NCBI GenBank assembly: GCA_023300255.1
Contig: JALZWC010000947.1
Location: 1-5,145 of the forward strand
Reading direction: 5' to 3'
Source: Saprospiraceae bacterium
GTDB lineage: Bacteria > Bacteroidota > Bacteroidia > Chitinophagales > Saprospiraceae
Length of the DNA stretch: 5,145 bases
The translations under genes and the position numbers were made by a program. A model generated the notes under the pieces. The model was given only the letters and a program-made list of their open reading frames with translations. It searched no databases and was not told where the DNA came from. Positions 1 to 5,145 of this stretch are shown piece after piece. Within the stretch, counting starts at the first letter, position 1. Each line of letters starts with the position of its first letter.

Positions 1-317
1 TAATCGAGACATGGGGACCATTTCAAGATGGTATAGCAGGAGAAGTAATTTCAGTAGAATTAGATTTACCTTTAGGCATTTATACTTTCGTTATCTATGA
101 TGCTTTTGGAGATGGTATTTGCTGCACAGAAGGAGCTGGCCAATGGGTAATTGAAAAAGATGGCAGTACAATTGCAACTTCTACTGGAGAATTTGGAGCT
201 TGGGAAGCGTATGATTTTGTAGTAGGAAGTGCAAGAATGAGTGGGGAAGCACATAGCGTTTCTCCTAAGGATTATCAACTATTGGCTAAGAAAGTAAAGG
301 GTGGTGTTAAGAAATAA
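1..317 (+). CDS. C-terminal end of a secreted protein with a GDGICC-type beta-sandwich domain (5' partial)
   Basis: An open frame enters from the left edge (codons from base 3) and gives 104 residues ending at TAA 315-317; the start lies outside the window. Visible residues 27-41 read YTFVIYDAFGDGICC, followed by a glycine-rich turn (EGAGQW) and a second strand pattern ending in EFGAWEAYDF near residues 63-72. The pattern 'YtftIyDsyGDGiCC..G.G.y' is familiar from repeated domains of large extracellular proteins and peptidases of Bacteroidota; the Asp/Gly-rich loop suggests metal binding and the adjacent cysteines a disulfide, but both are inference. After the domain comes a ~30-residue tail ending in a lysine-rich stretch (LAKKVKGGVKK), not an obvious type IX secretion sorting domain. 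Catalytic function, if any, would lie upstream and cannot be judged. The reading frame and domain are clear; the exact protein is unknown. Confidence 0.8.
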   Translation, partial: IETWGPFQDGIAGEVISVELDLPLGIYTFVIYDAFGDGICCTEGAGQWVIEKDGSTIATSTGEFGAWEAYDFVVGSARMSGEAHSVSPKDYQLLAKKVKGGVKK

Positions 318-343
318 TCCTAAATTTCAAGACAATATAATTT

Positions 344-404
344 AATGCAAAGATGGAGAGATGCAAAGTGATACATACACTTTGTATCTTTCCAATTTTG
401 CGTT
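344..404 (+). other. Long stem-loop with G.U pairs, probably an RNA structure of the + strand
   Basis: Bases 344-370 pair with 378-404 around a 7-base loop (ATACATA, 371-377). Of 27 stacked positions 22 are Watson-Crick, four are G.T (346/402, 352/396, 358/390, 363/385) and one is an A/A mismatch (353/395). All four wobbles would become A/C mismatches on the other strand, so the structure is better as RNA made left to right. It begins 27 bp after the stop of the GDGICC gene. No T tract follows directly, so it is not a standard intrinsic terminator; it could be a 3' mRNA-stabilising structure, a processing site or a dispersed repeat element. Confidence 0.7.
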
Positions 405-434
405 TCATAGCTAACTGAAAGGATGTTACAAGCT

Positions 435-459
435 GGCGCAAAGGCTATCGCCTTGTGCC
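435..459 (+). repeat. Palindromic element, 10-bp stem with TATC loop
   Basis: GGCGCAAAGGC (435-445) pairs with GCCTTGTGCC (450-459) around a TATC loop, with one bulged A and one G.T pair (438/456). The wobble again favours a + strand RNA. The sequence shares the AAAGGCT...GCCTT theme with the neighbouring palindrome at 470-484, which suggests two units of one short palindromic repeat family, though one window cannot show dispersal. Confidence 0.55.
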
Positions 460-469
460 TACTATCAAA

Positions 470-484
470 AAAGGCTGTGCCTTT
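470..484. repeat. Small perfect palindrome, AAAGGC-TGT-GCCTTT
   Basis: A 6-bp perfect stem with a 3-base loop, preceded by A6 (467-472, partly in the stem) and followed by AAAATATTTT. Read on the minus strand it is a stem running into T6, so it could act as a weak terminator for leftward transcripts. No leftward gene is seen here, so a repeat-element explanation is at least as likely. Confidence 0.45.
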
Positions 485-656
485 AAAATATTTTATTCTA
501 AATAACAGAAACATGGAAAGTGGTTGACATCTAGAGTTCTCGGAAAGATGACAGCCATTTTGGAAATTTCTGCCATCACCAGTTCCTATAGAATCATCTG
601 ATAATCAGGAAGCTTTTCCGCTAGTCTTAAATAACCGATTTAAAAAAATATAAAAC

Positions 657-1118
657 ATGAAAAACACAAAAAGTAATTTCTTTAACTTCCCAATACAAGC
701 CTTTTGCTTAATAGCTTTTGTAGTACTAAGTAGCTGCTCTTCTAAGCAACAAGTAAGGAAAGAAGTTAGACCTACCAGCACAATGGTTACTTATTCAAAA
801 GTAAGAGGACGGGGGATGAAGAAGCCTTTATATACGATTGAATTACTAGATTCTAAGGAAGTAAAATATACAGGGATTGCCAATGTACCCCAAATAGGAG
901 TACGAATAAATCCTATAACGGAAAAGAAATATGCGGTCATTCTAAAGCAATTTCAAGCTGCTGATTTTAAAGCGTTTAAAGAAACCTATAAATCTAAGAT
1001 GAGAGATTTGCCTTTGTCGCGGATCGCTTTTGATGGACATACAGTTACTTATCAGGAAGCGGAATGTCCTAGTGAGTTACGGGTATTGGTGGACTTGATG
1101 GAGGGTTTAGTGAATTAA
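657..1118 (+). CDS. Small lipoprotein resembling DUF6438
   Basis: A 153-residue protein of unknown function. The N-terminus is a lipoprotein signal peptide: basic start (MKNTK), hydrophobic core (residues ~15-24) and lipobox LSSC with the lipidated cysteine at 27, which supports the chosen ATG. Residues after Cys27 (SSKQQ) lack the acidic patch seen in known Bacteroidota surface-export signals, so a periplasmic-facing anchor is the simpler guess. The mature part (~43-153) follows the layout I associate with DUF6438: VTYSK, a strand YTIEL (59-63), 'VKYTGIANV', a helix around 93-113 containing the F..ADF-like stretch, then a DLPLSRIAF strand (117-125) and a final helix with P-x-E-L (138-141). 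The family's usual CxGxCP motif near residues 50-57 is replaced by RGRGMKKP, so its two cysteines are absent. The gene stands alone on its strand and ends 142 bp from the convergent receptor gene. The lipoprotein call is strong; the family call is from pattern memory. Confidence 0.85.
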   Translation: MKNTKSNFFNFPIQAFCLIAFVVLSSCSSKQQVRKEVRPTSTMVTYSKVRGRGMKKPLYTIELLDSKEVKYTGIANVPQIGVRINPITEKKYAVILKQFQAADFKAFKETYKSKMRDLPLSRIAFDGHTVTYQEAECPSELRVLVDLMEGLVN

Positions 1119-1158
1119 AGAAACAAGCCTAGTTATTAGATGGCATTGATTAAAGTAA

Positions 1159-1237
1159 TTTTTAAAACCACATAGGTCACATAGGTCACATAGTCTAACC
1201 TATCTATGTGACCTATGTACCTATGTGGTTTTAAAAA
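1159..1237. terminator. Very long bidirectional terminator-like hairpin with 9-bp tandem repeats
   Basis: Bases 1159-1193 pair with 1204-1237: 34 base pairs with a single unpaired C (1178) and a 10-base loop (1194-1203). The outer ends are T5A4 on the left and T4 followed by A9 on the right, so a transcript leaving the stem in either direction runs into a run of U's or A/U. It lies 40 bp after the lipoprotein stop and 23 bp after the receptor stop, exactly between two convergent genes, which fits a shared terminator. The arms are built from the unit CACATAGGT, present twice plus seven bases on the left and as its complement on the right. Confidence 0.85.
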
Positions 1238-1260
1238 AAAACTATTCAGTTCTTAATTTT

Positions 1261-4017
1261 TTAAAAGATTATTCGATAAGATAAAGAAGGCAAGATCGGC
1301 AAAGAATTTTGTTGTTTCAAACCATTGTCTTCAGGGAAATCTTCATCATTGACTTGATAGACATAGTAAGGATTTTTACGGTTATATAAATTATAAACAC
1401 CGACGTTTAAATGCTGCTGCACCTTAGCGCCTCCCCATTCAAAATAGAACCCTATATCTAAACGATGATAGGCCGGTAGCCGAAAACTATTGACCTTTCC
1501 AATTCTAGTAACTATATCTGTAGAAGGGAAATTACTGAGCGGGAGAAAACGAGAAGTGGTCGAAATCAAAGAGATAGGTTGACCAGAACCATATTGCCAA
1601 TTTATATTAAAAGACGTATTTATATTTAAGCGTTGTTGTAAATTAATTTTGATGGCGTGCGGATGATTATATCGGAACGAATACGGTAAGCCATCGTTAA
1701 GTAATTCAAACTGTCGTTCAGACAGGGTATAGCTGTAGTTAATTTGACCAGTTAGTTTGCCTTTTGTTTTGGCAAGAGTAGTACTCCACCCATAGCTTTT
1801 GCCCTCCCCTTCTGTTATTTCTTCTTCCCAAATGAATGGATCAATCTCTAAAAGACTAGGTAAACTGGTATCTTCTTGATAGGCGATCAAATGATTCAAT
1901 TTTTTATAAAAAACATCTACGTTGGCTTGCCATCCCTTACTCGTTTTATAGCTTAAGTTCCAAGTCGTCTGCAAAGACTCTTGGGGTCGAACATTGCTAG
2001 TAGAAGGGACCCACAGATCATTTGGAAAACCTCCGCCTGTGGTACTGATAATATGAAGAAATTGAGACATTTTACTACCAGATAGGGTAGTGGTCCATTT
2101 AGGCAAAAAATTCCATTGTGCAGCAATTCTAGGTTGCGGCAATATATAGGTTTTCCCTGGGGTAATAAATGCTGCTAAATGCAATCCGACGGAGTAGGAA
2201 AACTGATCTGTTAAGCTTGCTTTGTCTTCCACATAAGCGTTTAATTCGGTTGCTTTAAATATTGGAAGGTCATACAAGTCATCAATGAAGAAACCAGTTT
2301 CTTCTAAGTTTCCCCCAGTTTGAAATTCCTCTAAAACAGATTCTAACTCGCCAGATTCAAAAGAACGGAATAATACTCCAACACCAAATAATAGCTGATG
2401 ATTTGGATTGGGATAGTATTCAAAATCTGTTTTTAAACCAGCATCTTTTATGGTAGATTGGAAAGAGGTAAAATAATATTCTTCCAGAATATCTCCCATA
2501 TAGTCGTCAAAAAGATAACTAAAATTTTCACTACTATATTTATACCTACTATAGGTGAAAGTAGTGTTTGAAAAGAGCTGGTCGCCAAACAAATGATTCC
2601 AACGAAAAGCAGCTATTTGATTGCCCCACTCTAAATTTTGTTCAAATTCATTTTCAGTATAAAAATCAATATCGTCTATGAAATAGGCACTGTAATCTTC
2701 AAAATCATCTCGACCATTGTAAAAGCTCAAAAAGACTTGATCCTTAGCAGAAAGACGATGATGAATTTTTGCATTTAAATCAAAAAAGTAATAACCTATT
2801 TCTCCTTCCTCGTCATTTTTTGCTCTACTCTTGGTACTTCTTTTTCTTAAATAGGAGTCAATATGTGTTCGTCTAAAAGCGATTAGTAAACCAGTCGTAT
2901 CTTTTTTTAAAGGGCCCTCTAGGATGAGTTTGGAGGCAATAGTACCTATTTCTGCTTCTCCTTTCCATTCTTTGGTGTTGCCTTCTTTTACCCGTACATC
3001 TATGACAGACGATAATCGACCGCCATATTTAGCCGAAAAACCATCGGTGAATAAAATCGTATTTTTGATAATATGGGTATTGAAAACCGAAAATAAACCT
3101 AGGGTATGCGATGGATTATAAATAGGTACACCGTCTAATAAAACCAGATTTTGATCTGCATCTCCCCCTCTAATATTCAAGCCGCCAATACCATCTGAAC
3201 CACTCTGAATGTTTGCTTTGGTACTTAGGTATTGCATTAGATCTGCTTCCCCGCCAAGAGAGATATTAGTTGTTAGATTTTGAAGATTAACTGCGGTGCC
3301 TTTATTTAAGTTGAGGTGCGATTGGCCTTCTGTAAAATTGGCTGCATTGACAATGATTTCTTTCAAAGTAATGGAGGGGGCCAATTTTAATTGAACGGTT
3401 TGATTTTTGGTCAAAGGAACAATCTTAATGCTTGATTGATAGCCTAGGTAAGAGGAATGTAATTCCGCTTCTCCTTCTGGAACTTTCAAACTAAAAAATC
3501 CATAGTCATTACTAGTTGTGCCTTTACCAGAATAGGATTCCCAAATCGTAGCGGCAATTAATCGTTCTCCTGTTACTGCATCTTCGATATAGCCGCTAAT
3601 CGTATATCGTCTAGGAGGTCTTTGATATAATAACAAGTGTTCTCCATCTACTTTGAATGCGACATCCGTATTGATTAAACATTGTTGTAAAATATATTGA
3701 AGGCTTTTATTTTTTATAGCAACACTTATTTTTTGTTCCTTAGTAAATAGGCGGGGATGGAAGGCAATATTGATATTTGCGGCCTCACTTAGATCAATTA
3801 GAGCATCTGAGATAGGTGTGTTTTCCGTTTCAAAGTCAATCACTTTTGACAGAATAGATTGTCCAGAAAGCAAGAGCACCAAATGCATGGATACTAAAAA
3901 AGCCACTGTTCGATAATAAATCGAACAATGGCTTTTTTTTATAGAAATATAGTTAGAACTACTTGCGGTAATTCCTACTTGATGGAGGTTATTTACAAAT
4001 GCCTTTACTAAGTTCAT
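1261..4017 (-). CDS. TonB-dependent outer-membrane receptor with STN signalling domain (FecA-type transducer, non-SusC)
   Basis: A 918-residue energised importer of the outer membrane. In order: a long N-region (1-35) with K27/K28, hydrophobic signal core after R36 (TVAFLVSMHLVLLLSG, ~37-52); an STN domain (~58-132: ISDALIDLSEAANINIAFHP), the periplasmic module that contacts FecR-type regulators; a carboxypeptidase regulatory-like domain (~138-213, GERLIAATIWE, DYGFFSLKVPEG); a TonB-box-like stretch ITLKEIIVNA (216-225); a plug (~235-345) with LNIRGGDADQNLVLLDGVPIY and GFSAKYGGRLSSVIDVRVKEG; then a ~570-residue beta-barrel ending in aromatic Phe (SLSYRIIF). Length is normal for the family and the frame is intact. 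The start overlaps the upstream fecR by 29 bp, implying co-transcription. Met44 (ATG 3886-3888) is an alternative start, but it would leave a signal peptide without positive charge, so Met1 is preferred. A terminator-like hairpin lies within codons ~26-41. No SusD follows; the substrate (siderophore, cofactor, peptide or glycan) is unknown. Confidence 0.93.
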   Translation of the reverse strand: MNLVKAFVNNLHQVGITASSSNYISIKKSHCSIYYRTVAFLVSMHLVLLLSGQSILSKVIDFETENTPISDALIDLSEAANINIAFHPRLFTKEQKISVAIKNKSLQYILQQCLINTDVAFKVDGEHLLLYQRPPRRYTISGYIEDAVTGERLIAATIWESYSGKGTTSNDYGFFSLKVPEGEAELHSSYLGYQSSIKIVPLTKNQTVQLKLAPSITLKEIIVNAANFTEGQSHLNLNKGTAVNLQNLTTNISLGGEADLMQYLSTKANIQSGSDGIGGLNIRGGDADQNLVLLDGVPIYNPSHTLGLFSVFNTHIIKNTILFTDGFSAKYGGRLSSVIDVRVKEGNTKEWKGEAEIGTIASKLILEGPLKKDTTGLLIAFRRTHIDSYLRKRSTKSRAKNDEEGEIGYYFFDLNAKIHHRLSAKDQVFLSFYNGRDDFEDYSAYFIDDIDFYTENEFEQNLEWGNQIAAFRWNHLFGDQLFSNTTFTYSRYKYSSENFSYLFDDYMGDILEEYYFTSFQSTIKDAGLKTDFEYYPNPNHQLLFGVGVLFRSFESGELESVLEEFQTGGNLEETGFFIDDLYDLPIFKATELNAYVEDKASLTDQFSYSVGLHLAAFITPGKTYILPQPRIAAQWNFLPKWTTTLSGSKMSQFLHIISTTGGGFPNDLWVPSTSNVRPQESLQTTWNLSYKTSKGWQANVDVFYKKLNHLIAYQEDTSLPSLLEIDPFIWEEEITEGEGKSYGWSTTLAKTKGKLTGQINYSYTLSERQFELLNDGLPYSFRYNHPHAIKINLQQRLNINTSFNINWQYGSGQPISLISTTSRFLPLSNFPSTDIVTRIGKVNSFRLPAYHRLDIGFYFEWGGAKVQQHLNVGVYNLYNRKNPYYVYQVNDEDFPEDNGLKQQNSLPILPSLSYRIIF
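3896..3940 (-). terminator. Intrinsic-terminator-like hairpin inside the receptor's signal-peptide codons (possible attenuator)
   Basis: Bases 3896-3914 pair with 3920-3938 around a 5-base loop (3915-3919): 19 positions with one mismatch (3906/3928), which is C/A on the + strand but G.U in the minus-strand RNA. In minus orientation the order is A8, GCCATTGTTCGAT, TTATT, ATCGAACAGTGGC, T6. This is the classic stem plus U-tract form and starts ~50 nt after the fecR stop codon. It overlaps receptor residues ~26-41, and the T tract ends 7 bases before the internal ATG at 3886-3888. It may terminate fecR transcripts, attenuate the receptor, or be bypassed while ribosomes translate from Met1. Because the + strand side has T8, antisense transcripts could stop here too. 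Confidence 0.75.
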
Positions 4018-4999
4018 AAGTGGTAGAATCTACTTCTTTTAGTTCCATACTATACAAACTCACCATATAGTCCAATACTTTTTTGGGAGTTGTATCTGTA
4101 AATCTAGCAGTAACTAAGCAATTATTCATCGTTTCCGAAGTAATAATTGTCTTAATGCCAAATTGTTGCTCTAAATTCTCAACAACTTTCTGGAGCGGTG
4201 TACTTTTATAGCTTAACACCTTGCTTTTCCAAGCGCTCGCATTCTTATTATTTACCTTATTTTCTGTTAGTTGTTGCGTTGTTTGATTATACGTACCTAC
4301 TTCGTTTTTAGTTAGAATAACAGCTTTGTCAATGGTAGGACTACTTAGCTCTACTTTTCCTTCTTCCACGCTCACCGTCGTTTCTTTTTCATTAGCTAAA
4401 TGTCTGATATTAAATACCGTCCCCAATACTCTCACTTTCGCCTCGTCCATCAGCACCTCAAAAGGCTTGTTAGGATCAGATTGTACTTGAAAATAGGCTT
4501 CCCCTGTTAATTCGACTTGTCTTGTATCTCCAGAAAAGGCAGTAGGATAACTCAATTGAGAATTTTCATTCAAATTAATGGTCGTTCCATCTGACAATTG
4601 AATAGACTTTATTTCTCCCATACCTGTCTGTGCAAGTGTCATAGGTACATTGGCAGGTTGGAATATCCACCAAGCCGCCAATAAAGGGAGGGCAATAGCC
4701 GCAGCAATGGATAGTATTCTTCTGCGATTGTTCATGGGCCTAACAATCGCTTCCTTAGGGGCGTTTACCGCTTTATGTTGCTGCATTCGCTTCTTGAAGC
4801 CCTGAAAATCCTTTTTGGTATCTATCGAAATAGGCGGCAAAATGGATTTACTTAGTTTCCAGTTCTCCTCCATTTGTTGCTGCAACTGCGCATTTTCGGG
4901 CTTTGCAGCCGTCCAACCCTGTAAGGATTCCTGCTCATTGGGAGAAATCTCCTTTTTGAGCTTTTTATAGATCAGTGTTATGTAATTGTCATTATCCAT
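3989..4999 (-). CDS. FecR-family anti-sigma factor with C-terminal DUF4974-like domain
   Basis: A 336-residue single-pass inner-membrane regulator. Residues 1-~85 form a charged, soluble cytoplasmic part with the layout of the FecR N-terminal region (YITLIYKKLKKEISPNEQESL...W) that would hold an ECF sigma factor. One membrane segment follows R92-R94 (ILSIAAAIALPLLAAWWIF, 95-113). The periplasmic FecR domain (~127-218) shows the family hallmarks LSDGTTINLNENSQLSY, VELTGEAYFQV, PNKPFEV and VRVLGTVFNIRH. The C-terminus (~260-331: VLSYKSTPLQKVVENLEQQF...VTARFTDTTPKKVLDYM) matches the DUF4974 pattern, the module thought to meet the receptor's STN domain. Length and frame are normal. ATG 4997-4999 is chosen because the domain start follows immediately; no Shine-Dalgarno is seen. 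It is the first gene of the pair and its last 29 bases are shared with the receptor gene. Known systems of this kind regulate receptor expression in response to substrate; the actual sigma partner is outside the window. Confidence 0.95.
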   Translation of the reverse strand: MDNDNYITLIYKKLKKEISPNEQESLQGWTAAKPENAQLQQQMEENWKLSKSILPPISIDTKKDFQGFKKRMQQHKAVNAPKEAIVRPMNNRRRILSIAAAIALPLLAAWWIFQPANVPMTLAQTGMGEIKSIQLSDGTTINLNENSQLSYPTAFSGDTRQVELTGEAYFQVQSDPNKPFEVLMDEAKVRVLGTVFNIRHLANEKETTVSVEEGKVELSSPTIDKAVILTKNEVGTYNQTTQQLTENKVNNKNASAWKSKVLSYKSTPLQKVVENLEQQFGIKTIITSETMNNCLVTARFTDTTPKKVLDYMVSLYSMELKEVDSTTYELSKGICK

Positions 5000-5031
5000 C
5001 GCTAAATTTTTCGAAAGTAGTTAAGGTATTC

Positions 5032-5145
5032 TTATTCCACTTCTTTAGGAATGTGTATGGAATAAGTTCGTAGTTTAGGGTAGCTTATTTTGTTCTTAGT
5101 TTTTGCTTTAATGAAGGATAATTGTTGATACTTTGACTGAATTAA
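5032..5145 (-). CDS. Possible C-terminal tail of an upstream gene (37 codons, partial)
   Basis: Reading leftward from the right edge one frame is open for 37 codons to TAA at 5032-5034, ending in the residues RTYSIHIPKEVE. It stops 32 bp before the fecR ATG on the same strand, a spacing that would suit an operon. An ECF sigma factor is the expected neighbour on this side, but the tail shows no sigma region 4 pattern that I recognise. At this length and AT content an open frame can occur by chance, and the other two frames are closed. If it is not coding, this stretch is the fecR leader and promoter region. Confidence 0.25.
   Translation of the reverse strand, partial: LIQSKYQQLSFIKAKTKNKISYPKLRTYSIHIPKEVE

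Larger units (their letters stand above)
318..656. other. Hairpin-rich non-coding region between two + strand genes
   Basis: This 339-bp gap has no convincing gene on either strand. Its left two-thirds (344-484) is occupied by three inverted repeats listed separately. The right part (485-656) is AT-rich, with an imperfect inverted repeat (547-554 against 570-577, one mismatch) and a short CTGAT/ATCAG palindrome near 598-608. The promoter of the downstream lipoprotein gene should lie here, but no sequence clearly matches the Bacteroidota -33 TTTG / -7 TAnnTTTG pattern at the right spacing. The last ~15 bases before ATG 657 are almost entirely A and T with no Shine-Dalgarno, as is usual in this phylum. 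Confidence 0.6.

Noticed and set aside
72..278. Minus-strand open frame of 68 codons
   Set aside because: It is antisense to the GDGICC-domain coding frame, has no family features, and its composition follows from the opposite strand.
435..484. Possible tRNA or riboswitch in the hairpin cluster
   Set aside because: No cloverleaf arrangement, no TTC-loop or anticodon arm, and no known riboswitch core could be recognised.
320..514. Minus-strand open frame of 64 codons
   Set aside because: It runs through the inverted repeats at 344-484, and the translation shows no domain, signal peptide or plausible neighbour.
524..529. TTGACA resembling a sigma70 -35 box
   Set aside because: No TATAAT-like element follows at 16-18 bp and Bacteroidota promoters use a different pattern; likely chance.
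559..594. TTTG (559-562) followed by TATAGAAT (587-594) as a Bacteroidota promoter for the lipoprotein gene
   Set aside because: The 24-base spacing is too long and the -7 part matches TAnnTTTG poorly.
1159..1237. CRISPR-like interpretation of the CACATAGGT repeats
   Set aside because: The repeats are directly adjacent 9-mers without spacers and form the arms of one hairpin.
2924..3121. Plus-strand open frame of 65 codons
   Set aside because: It lies wholly antisense to the plug domain of the receptor, whose frame is clearly the real one.

Overview
The window looks like a chromosomal stretch of a marine- or Saprospiria-type member of the Bacteroidota. The evidence is an AT-rich composition, a FecR-type anti-sigma factor (with what looks like a DUF4974 C-terminus) next to an STN/CarboxypepD_reg/plug TonB-dependent receptor, a secreted protein with the GDGICC motif typical of this phylum, and start codons with no Shine-Dalgarno sequence. 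The genus assignment is inference.

Layout, left to right. Positions 1-317 (+) hold the 3' end of a secreted/adhesive protein whose start lies outside the window. Positions 318-656 are non-coding and unusually rich in hairpins: one 27-position stem-loop with four G.U pairs, then two smaller palindromes. Positions 657-1118 (+) encode a small lipoprotein resembling the DUF6438 family. Positions 1119-1260 separate it from a convergent gene and contain a very long hairpin with an internal 9-bp tandem repeat, which probably terminates transcription from both sides. Positions 1261-4017 (-) encode a 918-residue TonB-dependent outer-membrane receptor. Positions 3989-4999 (-) encode its FecR-like anti-sigma factor, transcribed first and overlapping the receptor by 29 bp. 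The last ~115 bases (5032-5145, -) are an open frame that may be the tail of a further upstream gene. An ECF sigma factor would be expected in that direction, but the visible residues do not identify one.

The fecR/receptor pair has the design of a cell-surface signalling system. Substrate binding at the receptor would be passed by its periplasmic STN domain to the C-terminal region of FecR, which in turn controls an ECF sigma factor. No SusD partner follows the receptor, so it is not a SusCD glycan-uptake pair, and the substrate cannot be named.

The most unusual point is a textbook intrinsic-terminator hairpin with A and T tracts (3896-3940). It sits about 50 nt after the fecR stop but inside the open reading frame of the receptor, exactly where the signal peptide is encoded. 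It could be a translation-sensitive attenuator that sets receptor output relative to FecR, or it could mean the receptor start is misplaced.
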